Assembly (NCBI GenBank): GCA_003342815.1
Contig: PTEX01000310.1
Coordinates: 304,070 to 368,069, forward strand
Direction: 5' to 3'
Length of the DNA stretch: 64,000 nt
Source of the DNA: Eudromia elegans
Taxonomy: Eukaryota > Chordata > Aves > Tinamiformes > Tinamidae
Part shown: positions 1 to 10,214 of the stretch, piece by piece
Layout: the number at the start of each line of letters is the position of its first letter
Position numbering within the stretch: the stretch's first letter is position 1
Position numbers and translations under genes: made by a program
Notes under the pieces: model-generated
What the model was told of the DNA's origin: nothing
Databases searched by the model: none
The model's input: the letters and a program-made list of their open reading frames with translations, nothing else

Positions 1-459
1 AGCAAAGGTCAGCTCAGTCTGTACTGTACTGAGTACTCAGTGATTAAATAAAGAAGTGGAAACCAGAAACATTTTCTCATGTTCTGTGATTCTGTAACAT
101 GCATAAGAAAGACTTTCTGTCCGGGAGTGAAGTACCGGACTCTGTCCCACCACCACAAAGGAGCTAAGTCCTTGCCAGGGGAGCACCCCTAGGGTTTGCA
201 AAGAAAAAGATAGCAGTGTAGCTTATGCTTGCAGCTCGGAGACCTGCCCCTACCTCTAGGTCTGCCTCTGTCCAGATCGGAAGGGCAGAGAACACTCTAC
301 GAGCAGCAGACTTGGAGACAGGGATCAATACCTGCTTCTGAATGAGTAGGACTAGAGCACACGTGGACACCTGATAACCCTTGATTGGAAGAGCTATAAA
401 CATGAAGCAGCTTGAAGAGCTCTCCCAGAGGGAAAGCCCAGGGCTTTCTGTTACTGTAC
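1..459. other. Intron 3 of the second AKR1B copy (partial)
   Basis: No exon 4 could be found here: no match to the TWE/GTGAG end or the PSDT segment on the minus strand. Positions 120-400 look like single-copy or old repeat sequence with no open frame of known type. Confidence 0.55.
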
Positions 460-576
460 CTTAAATCCAAGGGGCCAGTGCACGAGGTAGAGATCCAGGT
501 AATCCAGTTTCAGGGCAGCAAGAGTCTTCTGGCAGGCTCCCTTCACCAGATGCTTCTCATGGAATGTGCACCAGAG
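460..576 (-). CDS. Second AKR1B copy, coding exon 3
   Basis: This exon has 39 codons, [13 protein letters not shown] to HWPLGFK, with donor GTACAG and acceptor CTAG. It contains catalytic His. It shares 36 of 39 residues with the complete copy. Confidence 0.93.
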
Positions 577-3071
577 CTAGAGAGAGAAAACCGAGGCCCA
601 TGGTGACCTCCGGCTAAGTGAAAGCTCTCAGGTGAAGCTCTCAGGAGAGAAGCTTTCTAGTTTCTTTGGCTGCCAGCCTGGAAGTGGGTCTTTCTATTGC
701 TCTTCAAGTGGGACTGTTCTGTGAGCAGAAATAGCCCATGATACCAAAATCATTATATACGGTTGCAGCACATGGAATGAGTTTGTAATAAACACAAACA
801 CTAATCTTTTTCCCTCAGTTAAAGCCCTTAAGAGACAACTTTGCAGTGTAGATATTGGTTAAAGGGTTCTTTTGAATCAGTTTGAATGATGAGCTAAATA
901 CTGGATTTCCTCCGTAAGAGAAAGTAAGCATACATTTTCTGGGACATTTGAGCTTGTTTAAGCATGTTTTGTCACGTGCAAACTCAGAATGTGGAGCGTA
1001 GTGTATGTATCTCTATATAGGATGAGGTAAAGCCAGAAGCTTTCATCAGTATTGACCAGAACTTAGGTTTGTTTTGCCCCATGCTATAGCACAGATCTCC
1101 CTCATTCATTAATTTCCTCCTACAAGCAGCCTCTGTGCAAGACAGGTCTCCCCTCTATAGATCCTATGGCACCAAATCCTCACCTTGCTGACGATGAAGA
1201 GATCCTCTCGCTTCACAACTCCGTCTTTGATTTTCTGCTGGATGCCTTCGCCAACCTCATCCTCATTTCGGTACACATAGGCACAGTCAAAGTGGCGATA
1301 CCCAGCATCGATAGCAGCCATCACCGCAGCTGATACTTGCCCAGCTGAGGACTGCAAAAAAANNNNNNNNNNNNNNNNNNNNNNNNNNNNNNNNNNNNNN
1401 NNNNNNNNNNNNNNNNNNNNNNNNNNNNNNNNNNNNNNNNNNNNNNNNNNNNNNNNNNNNNNNNNNNNNNNNNNNNNNNNNNNNNNNNNNNNNNNNNNNN
1501 NNNNNNNNNNNNNNNNNNNNNNNNNNNNNNNNNNNNNNNNNNNNNNNNNNNNNNNNNNNNNNNNNNNNNNNNNNNNNNNNNNNNNNNNNNNNNNNNNNNN
1601 NNNNNNNNNNNNNNNNNNNNNNNNNNNNNNNNNNNNNNNNNNNNNNNNNNNNNNNNNNNNNNNNNNNNNNNNNNNNNNNNNNNNNNNNNNNNNNNNNNNN
1701 NNNNNNNNNNNNNNNNNNNNNNNNNNNNNNNNNNNNNNNNNNNNNNNNNNNNNNNNNNNNNNNNNNNNNNNNNNNNNNNNNNNNNNNNNNNNNNNNNNNN
1801 NNNNNNNNNNNNNNNNNNNNNNNNNNNNNNNNNNNNNNNNNNNNNNNNNNNNNNNNNNNNNNNNNNNNNNNNNNNNNNNNNNNNNNNNNNNNNNNNNNNN
1901 NNNNNNNNNNNNNNNNNNNNNNNNNNNNNNNNNNNNNNNNNNNNNNNNNNNNNNNNNNNNNNNNNNNNNNNNNNNNNNNNNNNNNNNNNNNNNNNNNNNN
2001 NNNNNNNNNNNNNNNNNNNNNNNNNNNNNNNNNNNNNNNNNNNNNNNNNNNNNNNNNNNNNNNNNNNGAAGGAAGGAAGGAAGGAAGGAAGGAAGGAAGG
2101 AAGGAAGGAAGGAAGGAAGGAAGGAAGGAAGGAAGGAAGGAAGGAAGGAAGGAAGGAAGGAAAGTTGATATGCTAAGACAAAACATACAGGCTTTTTCCC
2201 TTGCTAAAAGAAATACAAACAACAGGATTTAAGAGGAGTTCTTCCATACTGTATTCATCTGAAACGCAGTCCCATTCCCATGCAGAGCTCAGCCCAAAGA
2301 CCAAGTAGGGCTGAAGCCTCAAACACCTTGACAGTTCTCCAGAACAGGACCAGGCAGAAATGAGTTTTTCTCGTGCTCTGCATCCCAGCAGGAGAGGCAG
2401 GCAGCAGCTGCCCAGCTGGGAGGATCTTTGTGTGGCCTCGGGCCCTGTGCAGAGCACAGTGATGTGCCTCTCCGCTCCTCTGGTCTGCGCGCCCCACCTC
2501 TAAGCCAAACACTCCCTCGACTGCCGCTCTCAGAGAGCTCCTAGCAATGCTGCCTGAAGGGGCACACAGAAGAGCCTCTTCCAAAGGAACCGTAAAAGCA
2601 CCGTGTTCCAACAGGCCCTGTAACGGCTGCGTTCAGATGCTGCACGGGTCGCTGCTTTTGCAGTGTGCATCAGTGAAGCAAATCCCTTTGGCAGAGCCTC
2701 CCCGACACACGTGAATTGGCCTTTAAGGCAGTATCTGCTTACAGGGCAGTTGAAAGTAACTGCCCTCATCCTGGAGTTTTAGGTTATACAGCACCGAGTC
2801 TGCGTGTCCACCACAGATGAGCTAAACTCACCCCTGCAAGCTTTTAGCACGGGGAGGCATGGAAAGAGAGGGGGAAAGAGATGCACAGGAGCCACGGCAA
2901 AGGGCTGTGGGACAGAACCAGCACCACACATAGGGCTGCTCTGCCCTCCCAGGGCTGCAACCATCCCCCCGACGAGAGCAAGGGGCCCCAGGAGGCCACC
3001 AATACCTTCCAAGTGCCCAGGCCCAGGAGGGGCATCTGCATCCCGTTGCTCAGCTGTACATAGGTTGCCAT
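460..3071 (-). CDS. Second AKR1B gene, 5' part (exons 1-3), cut by the window edge
   Basis: A second NADPH-dependent aldo-keto reductase gene of the AKR1B type lies about 2 kb downstream of the complete copy. Visible coding exons are 3006-3071, 1184-1351 and 460-576, with the same 66, 168 and 117 base sizes and phases as the complete copy. They encode 117 residues, starting [10 protein letters not shown]. The tetrad Asp44, Tyr49, Lys78 and His111 is present, so nothing in the visible part suggests a pseudogene. Exons 4-10 must lie left of position 1. The start has G at -3 and G at +4. Intron 1 contains an assembly gap (1363-2067). It cannot be assigned to a particular mammalian AKR1B paralogue from this fragment. 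Confidence 0.92.
577..1183. other. Intron 2 of the second AKR1B copy
   Basis: The first roughly 100 bases next to exon 3 are nearly identical to intron 2 of the complete copy at 9088-9187. The rest shows no feature beyond ordinary intron sequence. Confidence 0.7.
1184..1351 (-). CDS. Second AKR1B copy, coding exon 2
   Basis: This exon has 56 codons, [10 protein letters not shown] to REDLFIVSK, with donor GTGAGG. The acceptor TTTTTTTGCAG lies directly beside the assembly gap, so only 11 intron bases are visible. It shares 39 of 56 residues with exon 2 of the complete copy. Confidence 0.92.
1363..2067. other. Assembly gap of 705 N
   Basis: An unbroken run of N lies in intron 1 of the second AKR1B copy, bordered by an A-run on one side and a GAAG repeat on the other. 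Open frames read through it are artefacts. Confidence 0.99.
2068..2163. repeat. (GAAG)n tetranucleotide microsatellite
   Basis: About 24 perfect copies of GGAA/GAAG run from the gap edge. The array probably continues into the gap, which it may have caused. On the minus strand it reads as a polypyrimidine (CCTT)n tract. Confidence 0.97.
2164..3005. other. Intron 1 of the second AKR1B copy, right part
   Basis: No exon or known repeat was recognised. Open frames on both strands here have no resemblance to known proteins and no matching splice sites. Confidence 0.6.
3006..3071 (-). CDS. Second AKR1B copy, coding exon 1
   Basis: This exon has 22 codons, [12 protein letters not shown] then [10 protein letters not shown], ending AAG before donor GTATTG. 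Thirteen of 22 residues match the complete copy; the last ten are identical. An in-frame open stretch continues upstream, but the ATG at 3071 fits the family start. Confidence 0.92.
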
Positions 3072-3187
3072 CGCTCCAGAGTGCCACGGGCGCCTCCCGC
3101 ACAGCCCTTTAATAGCAGCCGGGGTGGGTCGGGACCGCCCTGTGGGGCCAGGCCCCATGGAGGGTGTTACGCAACCACAACTTGAGG

Positions 3188-3196
3188 TATTTAAAA
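3188..3196 (-). promoter_or_regulatory. TATA-like element of the second AKR1B copy
   Basis: The minus strand reads TTTTAAATA here, 117 bases upstream of the start codon. A transcription start near 3160 would follow. The surrounding DNA is not as CpG-dense as the promoter of the other copy. The call rests on position and sequence only. Confidence 0.35.
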
Positions 3197-3199
3197 GTA

Positions 3200-4960
3200 A
3201 ATAACAGGTGTCCTGCAATGGTCCATCCCAGGAGGCGTGCGGTGCTGCAGGGAAGTGTCCCAGTGCTGGCTGTGGCTCCAAGGGATGGCATGGGGTTCCC
3301 GCTGGGCATTGCCCACGGTGGCCATGGTGCAGCGCCAGAATCTATCAGACGTTGCACCGCAGGGCTTCAAAAGCGACGCGGCGTCACGAGAGGTGCGAAA
3401 GCTCGCCGAGCCCTGCTGGGTGCCCAGGAAGAGGCGATTTTCTCCTGTGTCCCTTTTCTTCTGAGCCTGTTCTTTGAGGGGAGAGGTTTTGAAGTTTTTG
3501 TGATCCTGCAGCAAGAAGCTGGTCGGAGTGTGTGAAGACCGAAAATGAGACTTGCTGGGGAACTCAGCTGAGAAAAGTAATTTGGCCACCTTCTCCTTTC
3601 CTTCTCAGATGTTTGAGTGAACTTAGGTCCTGCAGCCTGCTCATGTTCTCCTCCCAAAGTGTGTGTGGTTCTCCCTGATGATTTCTGGTCCATGTTTCTA
3701 CCTGTTTTCATACGATTTCAAGCGGTTTTCCATTTTGCTATGCTGTTTGCTCAGGCACTAGGAAAGCAGTTGTGAGGAACTTAATTCTAAAATGACCAAT
3801 CAGAAGAACAGCAAGCACTGCCTTTTGTTATTTTTGCTACTCACATGTGATTGGTGATATTTATCAGTTCTCTGCAGAAGCATGAGAAATGTCTCTGCTC
3901 CAATCCCTCTGCTGTGTATTCTGCCAAGCCATGGGGTTGCATGTTCTCTTCTTTCCGAAGCTTTTGTAGAAATACCTACATGACATTAATTTCTGAAAAG
4001 ACTATATATTTGACTTGTAGATATCCAAGAATATCATACATAACAGAGCAGTGTGATGACAGAACGGAGTATTTGCCTTTTTTTTTTTTTCTCCCGTGAG
4101 TCACTAATGATAAGAAGCCTCAAGAGGCAGGGTGGCCAAGGTCCAGTGTCAGATCTGCCTGAGGCTCCTCTATGACAATTTTCTTCTGAACAAATTACAA
4201 TGCTGTTACTATAGTCTCCTCACCCCTCAGGCCTCCAAAGCTACCCTAGCATTGCCTTACAAGGCTGCCCTGCATCCTGGAGGAAAAAGTAGCTGAGACA
4301 ACACTGCAAAGCCAAGTCATTAGTGCACCACACAAAGAATAAGCTTTCTACGCTCAGAATTATAGTTAACCAAAACCTGTCCCACTTACCGCTCGAGTCC
4401 ACGCAGCCTAGCATGGAGGGAACACCACTTGCTCCAATCTCTCTGGATCTCCAGCCAGCAGCTTTGCACCAATGCTCCACAGTTCTACAGTGCACCCTCT
4501 GCTTCTACACCCTATCAAACAGCTTCATAGCACTGTTTTGACTCCAGCTGTTCTACTCTTGGCTTTTATAAACAACTGTCAGCCCAGGTCACTAAACAGA
4601 CCAGTCTACAGTAATATCATCTATTTCCATCAGTTTTCAGTATTAGGCTCCTGTTGCCTGTATCAAAGCTCATCCCATGTAGTTGTTTGCAGTGTAATGT
4701 CAGCCAAATCTTTTTCCACTAGGTTCCCACTTACCCTTCTTTAAAAACAAGTTTTAGGTTGTGCCCGTAAGCAGTGAAGCATGTAGTTGCCTCACCTTCA
4801 CACAGTGATTCTGTAGTTCAAATAATTCTTCCAGATGGATCCTTCTTCTGTTCTTACATATCCCGGCCCTGCAATCTTACGTAGTGGTGATGCAAGAAAA
4901 ATGATAAACACCAATTGACAACTCGGAGCATCACCATGTTTTCCACTTAGTGATTCCAGT
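3200..4960. other. Spacer between the two AKR1B genes
   Basis: This spacer runs from the poly(A) region of the complete copy to the promoter of the second copy. It contains a T-run at 4079-4091 and no recognised gene or repeat. Confidence 0.6.
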
Positions 4961-5043
4961 GAGGCATTTATTGAATTTATCCAACATTTTTATCAAAGGA
5001 GCAGAGAATTTTAAAAAGCCCTCATTCTGTTTTTTAGAATAAT

Positions 5044-5049
5044 TTTATT
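5044..5049 (-). terminator. Likely poly(A) signal of the complete AKR1B gene
   Basis: An AATAAA hexamer lies on the minus strand 172 bases after the stop codon. A second AATAAA at 4967-4972 is followed by GT-rich sequence and is an equally good candidate. The 3' untranslated region would be about 180-260 bases. Confidence 0.5.
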
Positions 5050-5220
5050 ACGTCCTTCCACCAAAGAAAGAAGACAGACAGTCATTAGGCACATGTGCTG
5101 TGTCTTTGCTAGTAGCAGTAGGACTGATACAGCAGGCAAGCTGTGGAATGGTCAGCTCCAGGCCACAGTAGAAGCTCATTAGACCCCAGAGGTCTGCGGG
5201 AGATCAGAATAAAGCTGTCC

Positions 5221-5263
5221 TCAGTATTCGGCATTGAAGGGGTATTCCTTATGAGTTTTGCAC
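5221..5263 (-). CDS. AKR1B10: AKR1B complete copy, coding exon 10 with stop
   Basis: One base completes a Met codon, then [13 protein letters not shown] and a TGA stop at 5221-5223. The acceptor is CTTCAG. The exon is 43 bases, the same as in human AKR1B genes. The YPF motif and acidic C-terminus are the family hallmark; this exon is too short to show as a long open frame. Confidence 0.9.
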
Positions 5264-8200
5264 CTGAAGGATATCAGAGAGAAGAGATTATTCACATGGC
5301 TGAAATAAATTCTATGCAGAGGTGTACTGGATGCTTAGAGGAACCACATTGTATAACCACAAAACTAATTTATTTTTTGGTGCGAAAATGATACATGTTG
5401 CCAGTGAATTCCCAAGTCCTTTTCTGTTATTCAGGCATTAGTTACTCAAAAGTGATATGACCAATTCACTTTATTTATTTTTCTGTGGCCTTTCTGGGGC
5501 AAATATGGATTCTGTATGCATATCTGGATATAGCCCTCCAATGTGCATATCTGCAAGCATTTGTTCATTGTATTGCACTTCAGACGATCATTCCCTCCCA
5601 CAACTACCTACGCAAAAAACTGTCTTCAGTTTTTATAAAAATTCAATATAAGAGAAAGTGGGAGGTGACTCATGGCTAATATGACATAGTCAAAATAATC
5701 AATTACAATTTTTCTGTTGGAACTCCAGTCACAGAAAGTTTCCTGGAGAAAAAGTCAAGTGAATAGATAGTATGATTTATGCTCATCATTTTGTCAATAA
5801 AGTAAAAATACAAAAAAAATCTATTATATTTTCAAGGTGAACCATCTGTAATTTGAATTAATGATGTCAAATATGCCTGAAAGCTTCAAAATAGTAAAAG
5901 TATCTTCAAAGTTATACCTGTGCGTTTAGGTATAAAATTTCCTGTAAAGAATATTCAGAATTAAATAGTTGAAAAACAAGCTGTCACTCACATGATCATT
6001 TCACAGATTCTCCAGTTTCTGTTTAAGCTGAAAATGGCTGCCATCTCCTGTTCAGTCAATTCAAAGTCAAATACCTAACAGGAGAAACAGCTAGAGATCA
6101 TCTCTCGGAAAAACTCAAAAGATTTGAGATTCACGAGATTCAAGAGCAAGTCCACATTAGACGGATGCTGGTCAGAAGTGATGGCCTCATGCAAGAGGAA
6201 AAATTAAAGCAAGTCTATATGCATTTCCAAGACTCCACTGGCAGAGGGAGATCACTTCTTTTCTCCCTGCCCAAGTTACAGACAATGCGTCTGCTGCTCC
6301 AGGAAGCTAGGGTGGCAGTTAGTGCTGCAGCAGACCTGCATCTGTGGAGGCTTCCTCTATCTGTCCTACTCCAAAGGAACACTGCAGGAGTTTCCTGTAA
6401 CCTGTTAATTCAGATAGGTTATGTCTGAAAACCTGATGTCCAGTGTCAGTCACAGATGGCTGAACTCACAGAGGACCATCACATAAGGTAACTGCTAAGG
6501 TTACCTGCACTGTTTCCAGGAGCTCTGCTCATTTCTGCTCTGTGAACTGCAGCTGATACTTTTGCCCTCACTACACCTTAGGTAAACACGCAGAGAGAAA
6601 AAGACAGGTCCTCCTGTGTGAAAAGGATTTTGGGAAGTATAAGAAAGGATCACTACTTGCTCTGCAGGGGCAAGGACTGCCTAAAGGGCAGCATCCAGGT
6701 TGCCCATAATCACCCACCTTTGAGTTCTCCACAATGCGCTGTGGTGTCACAGACTTGGGAATTGCAGCCACATTTCTCTGGATCTGAAATCGAAGGAGAA
6801 CCTGCAAGAACAAACCACTGAGTCAGAGAGCAGATATCTCTGCTATATTTGAGGCTTAGATATAGCACTACCAGAAGAGCAAAGAGGGAGGTGGTAGTAC
6901 CCACAAGGTCGCCTTTCTCCTCTCCTATCCAACCTGCATTGATACTAAACATCACAGAAAAAAAAGCCACATTTTACACGGTAGAAGTTCACATGCACCC
7001 TTCCCTCTAGCACAGTTTCCTTACAGCTGTGTCCCAGGAACCAGTACCTTTACTGCTCTTGCCTACCTGGGCTGGGGTTTTGCTGTGCTTGGCTGCAATC
7101 TCTTTAATCTTGGGATTCTCAAGAAGTACGTCAGAGGAGCCTCCACTACTAATGAGGAAAAAAAACACAGTGCGGGCCTCTGCAGAAAGATTCTACCTAG
7201 AAAGAGTCAGAATTACATAGACACAGCCACACCATTGCTTATTCAGTTTGTCTGAAGGCTTCAAGTTTAAAATGTACTAACGCACTTGTAGTTTGAAAAT
7301 TACCCGTCAGGGCGCCCAAGCGGACAATATGCTGTCACAGTTATCCCTTTGGATTGGCAATAGTTGATCAGCTTCTCTTGGGTGAGGTATGGATGGCATT
7401 CAATCTGCCAACACAAGAACAGAGACTGTTAGGGGCGGAGAAATTGCCATGCTGCTCTACTCCAATTACACACTGCCTTTATCACAGCTTGTACAATAGT
7501 TGTGCACAAAGTTATAATGCTATCGGGTGCCAAGTTCAAAGTACATAAGTACTTTACATGTACATGAGTACATGAGTAGTGGGATTCTGCTGAAAGGATT
7601 AAAAAATGGCTGAACACAACTGAACTGCAGGATGAGAATTCATCTCTGTATTCATTATTCTTAATAAGTAAATAAACAGAAAAAAAGAGAAAAAAAGGAA
7701 AACAACCTATACAACTGCTTTATCATAGGACAACAGTGATTCATCAAGCTCAAATCCTCCCTGCACCACTGCCTCCTCCCTCTCCCGTCCCACAAAAAAA
7801 AAAAAAAAAAGGAAACATTCTGAGGGTCTTGTATCTCCTATGGAGAGATTTAGAGAACCTACTGTGTTCACTTCATTCTCTTCTCTAAATCCTCATTTGA
7901 CTGTAATGAGATCTTGATAATCCTTGAAGAGCATTCACCTGCTGTAGCACAGCAGCCTACCTGGTTATTTACAGGTTTGTGTTTCAGTCCCGGCTTGTTC
8001 AAGAGTCTCTCAATCTGCTCATGGTTGAAGTTGGAAATCCCAATGGCTTTGACCAGACCAGCATCGACCAGCTCCTCCATGGCCTAGCACAGAAATGGCA
8101 GCAAAGCTGTCATCAGAAGTACTAGACAAGGCTTGAAGAAGAGATTTTTCCTCCTATGGCTTACTTCAGTTCATGAGACAGACCAAAATGATTATTTGGA

Positions 8201-10137
8201 CATGCAAAGGCTGCCCTTGATTCTCTGAGAAAAATGAGAACATTGGCATCCACAAGCTAGGCCTCCCTCAAGGCTCACACAAGACAGAAGTCTCATTCTC
8301 TGAGGCTGTAGAAATAACAAAATACTATGTGGAAAACAAGAGCTAACTTTCCTGCCATTGAGTCTTTCCAGTAATTCTGCATCCATGAGACAATTCTTCA
8401 ACTGCTGAAGGTAATGGGAACATGGAAAAGATGGAAGGACAGAAAACATCATTCTTCCACTGTGCCTCAACTCACCTCCCACGTACGCAGAACATCAGTG
8501 TCGCTGGGTATAGCCATGCCTTTGAGATCTACAGGAAATAGCTGCTCTCCTGTCTGGTAGCACAAGAGAAAACTGCTTGAAACAATCTGTTTGGAAGCTA
8601 GCTTAATGTTATGACAGCTCAGGCCTATGACAAAAACAAAGTGTCATCTAGAAAATATATATACTTTTTTTGGTCTATATTCTTCACTTACTCCATATAA
8701 ACATGAAAGGAATTACTGGACTTTTTTTTCCAGCAACTAACCAATGAAGACAGTTGCTTCCATCAGTCAACAGTGTGATAGCTCACCAAAACACATTTTG
8801 TATTTTGTGGAGAAAAAACACACCACTTGCGTGGAAGTGCAGATCCTGTGCTAGTATACACAAGAAATGCATAATCTTTCTTGGCTAGAGCAGCAGCTGA
8901 GCTGTAAAGCACCTGCAGAGTGCCAGTTGTAAAAGACTGTAATTCCAAGACAATACTGTTCACACCATACCTTCAACCCCATGGGCCAGTGCACGAGGTA
9001 GAGATCCAGGTAATCCAGATTCAGGGCAGCAAGAGTCTTCTGGCAGGCTCCCTTCACCAGATGTTTCTCATGGAATGTGCACCAGAGCTAGAGAGAGAAA
9101 ACCAAGGCCCATGGTGACCTCCGGCTAAGTGAAAGCTCTCAGGTGTTCTCCTGAACAGGAGAGAAGCTTTCTAGCTTCTTTGGCTGCCTGCATGGAATTA
9201 GGTCATCTTAGGGGTGTTCTAATGGTGCCCGTTGTACCAGCAGAGCTAGACCATGGCAATACACACATTTGAACACTGTGACGGTGCGCAGTGATTCGCT
9301 TCCACTCCTTCACTCATCACTTACAGGCACTCACTACAAAGTCAGTTTTAGGGTAGAAAAGGACAGCATATATGAGAACAGCCTTCTGTCAGGACTATTC
9401 GTAAGTTTCCTGCAACGTATTTAGCACATAAATCCATAAGCACACGATACAAACTGCACAGATAGCCCAAAACAAGCATTTAGCAATGCAAAAAGCAACT
9501 CCAGAACCCAAGTTAATACACCATTTAAACAACGTCCACAGCCGTGCCGGCACACGCACGGAGCCACCGCACAGCAGCGGGACGCCCCGCGGGCAGCGCC
9601 GCGAGCCCGGCCGCCGGCACCGGCGCGGCTCCGGCTCCAGCTCCAGCTCCCTCCCGCCGGGCCCCGCGGCCTCCCACCCCGCCCTCCCCGGCTGCGCGCC
9701 CACCTTGCTGACCACGAAGAGCTCCTGCCGCGCCACGGCGCCCTCCGCCATCTTCCGCCGGAGCCCCTCGCCCACCTCGCGCTCGTTCTGGTACACGTAG
9801 GCGCAGTCGAAGTGGCGGTAGCCGGCGTCGATAGCGGCCATCACCGCGGCCGCCACCTTCCCCGGGGCCGACTAGAATTAAGTACATATGGATTCATAAT
9901 AAAATAACACACATTTTTCCTAAAATAAAAGGGCACGCAGGGCAGCCCCGACTGGACGCACACACGCGTTGTGTGTATGGGGAGGAGAGGAGCGCTGCCC
10001 CCCCGCTCGGCCGCCCCATCGACCTCCCCACCGCGAGCTCGCCCCGCTCGGCCGCCCCCCGCCGCCGCTACCTTCCAAGTGCCCAGGCCCAGGAGCGGCA
10101 TGCTCGCCGCGGCGCCCAGCCGCACGCAGCTCGACAT
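5221..10137 (-). CDS. AKR1B10: Complete AKR1B aldo-keto reductase gene, ten coding exons
   Basis: This gene encodes a cytosolic NADPH-dependent (alpha/beta)8-barrel reductase that converts aldehydes such as glucose, lipid aldehydes or retinal to alcohols. Coding exons on the minus strand are 10072-10137, 9704-9871, 8971-9087, 8476-8553, 7961-8083, 7304-7404, 7067-7148, 6718-6801, 5992-6074 and 5221-5263. They sum to 945 bases, giving 314 residues plus stop, against 316 for human AKR1B1. All borders are GT/AG, and exon sizes match the human gene except exon 6, which is 6 bases shorter. The catalytic tetrad is Asp44, Tyr49, Lys78 and His111, counting Met1. The coenzyme motif [13 protein letters not shown] is intact. 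The C-terminus NAEY and the KPVNNQ segment resemble AKR1B10 more than AKR1B1, but avian AKR1B paralogues do not map one to one onto the mammalian ones, so the symbol is tentative. The start has a strong context (G at -3). The open frame continues upstream to other ATGs, but the conserved start is MSSCVRL. Confidence 0.93.
5992..6074 (-). CDS. AKR1B10: AKR1B complete copy, coding exon 9
   Basis: This exon has 27 codons plus two bases, [11 protein letters not shown] to RNWRICEMI, with acceptor TTAG and donor GTGAGT. At 83 bases it matches the human exon. The Cys after RNWRI corresponds to the reactive Cys298 of aldose reductase. Confidence 0.92.
6718..6801 (-). CDS. AKR1B10: AKR1B complete copy, coding exon 8
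   Basis: This exon has 28 codons, [10 protein letters not shown] to RIVENSK, with acceptor TTGCAG and donor GTGGGT. It contains the IPKSVTP coenzyme-phosphate motif (Lys262 and Ser263 in aldose reductase numbering) and the following Arg, Glu and Asn ligands. Confidence 0.95.
7067..7148 (-). CDS. AKR1B10: AKR1B complete copy, coding exon 7
   Basis: One base completes the split Gly codon, then 27 codons follow, [13 protein letters not shown] to KTPAQ, with donor GTAGGC. At 82 bases it matches the human exon 7 length. The acceptor is a tandem TAGTAG, so a 79-base version starting at 7145 would drop one Ser without changing frame. Confidence 0.87.
7304..7404 (-). CDS. AKR1B10: AKR1B complete copy, coding exon 6
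   Basis: This exon has 33 codons plus two bases, [12 protein letters not shown] to YCPLGRPD, ending GG before donor GTAATT. It is 101 bases against 107 in human AKR1B genes. The Tyr that stacks on the nicotinamide (Tyr209 in aldose reductase) is kept. The following Ser is replaced by Cys, and two residues of the coenzyme-clamping loop are missing. Confidence 0.9.
7961..8083 (-). CDS. AKR1B10: AKR1B complete copy, coding exon 5
   Basis: This exon has 41 codons, [15 protein letters not shown] to HKPVNNQ, with acceptor GCTAG and donor GTAGGC. It holds the family signature ISNFN, whose Ser-Asn pair contacts the nicotinamide. Confidence 0.95.
8476..8553 (-). CDS. AKR1B10: AKR1B complete copy, coding exon 4
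   Basis: This exon has 26 codons, TGEQLFPVD to DTDVLRTWE, with acceptor ACCAG and donor GTGAG. It matches the 78-base exon 4 of human AKR1B genes. The Leu-Phe pair lies where aldose reductase has Phe121 and Phe122. It was found by reading the minus strand, since no long open frame shows it. Confidence 0.9.
8971..9087 (-). CDS. AKR1B10: AKR1B complete copy, coding exon 3
   Basis: This exon has 39 codons from LWCTFHEK to VHWPMGLK and carries catalytic His111 followed by Trp112. The donor is GTATGG and the acceptor is CTAG. It differs from the other copy's exon 3 at only 6 of 117 bases. Confidence 0.94.
9704..9871 (-). CDS. AKR1B10: AKR1B complete copy, coding exon 2
   Basis: This exon has 56 codons, starting SAPGKV and ending ELFVVSK, between acceptor TTCTAG and donor GTGGGC. 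It holds three catalytic residues: Asp44 and Tyr49 in FDCAYVY, and Lys78, the last codon. It is unusually GC-rich compared with the other copy, with many Ala, Arg and Glu codons ending in G or C, because it lies within the CpG island. Confidence 0.93.
10072..10137 (-). CDS. AKR1B10: AKR1B complete copy, coding exon 1
   Basis: This exon has 22 codons, from MSSCVRL to [10 protein letters not shown]. It carries the Trp corresponding to aldose reductase Trp20, which lines the substrate pocket. It ends in AAG followed by donor GTAGCG, phase 0. The sequence is GC-rich and sits inside a CpG island. Confidence 0.93.
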
Positions 10138-10214
10138 GGCGGCCGCGAAATGACCTTCCCCCGCCCTGCAGAATGGAAGCATCCACCTCGGCATCCCCGC
10201 ATGGCGGAGTGCCA

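Noticed and set aside
80..100. GTTCTGTGATTCTGT resembling a CR1 tail
   Set aside because: Too short, and no CR1 body sequence precedes it.
1287..2222. 311-codon minus-strand open frame
   Set aside because: It consists mostly of unknown residues from the N gap plus a CCTT repeat read as Phe-Leu-Pro-Ser; it is not a gene.
9486..9887. Overlapping frames on both strands around AKR1B exon 2
   Set aside because: They are other-frame shadows of the GC-rich exon and intron; only the minus-strand frame carrying the AKR signature is real.
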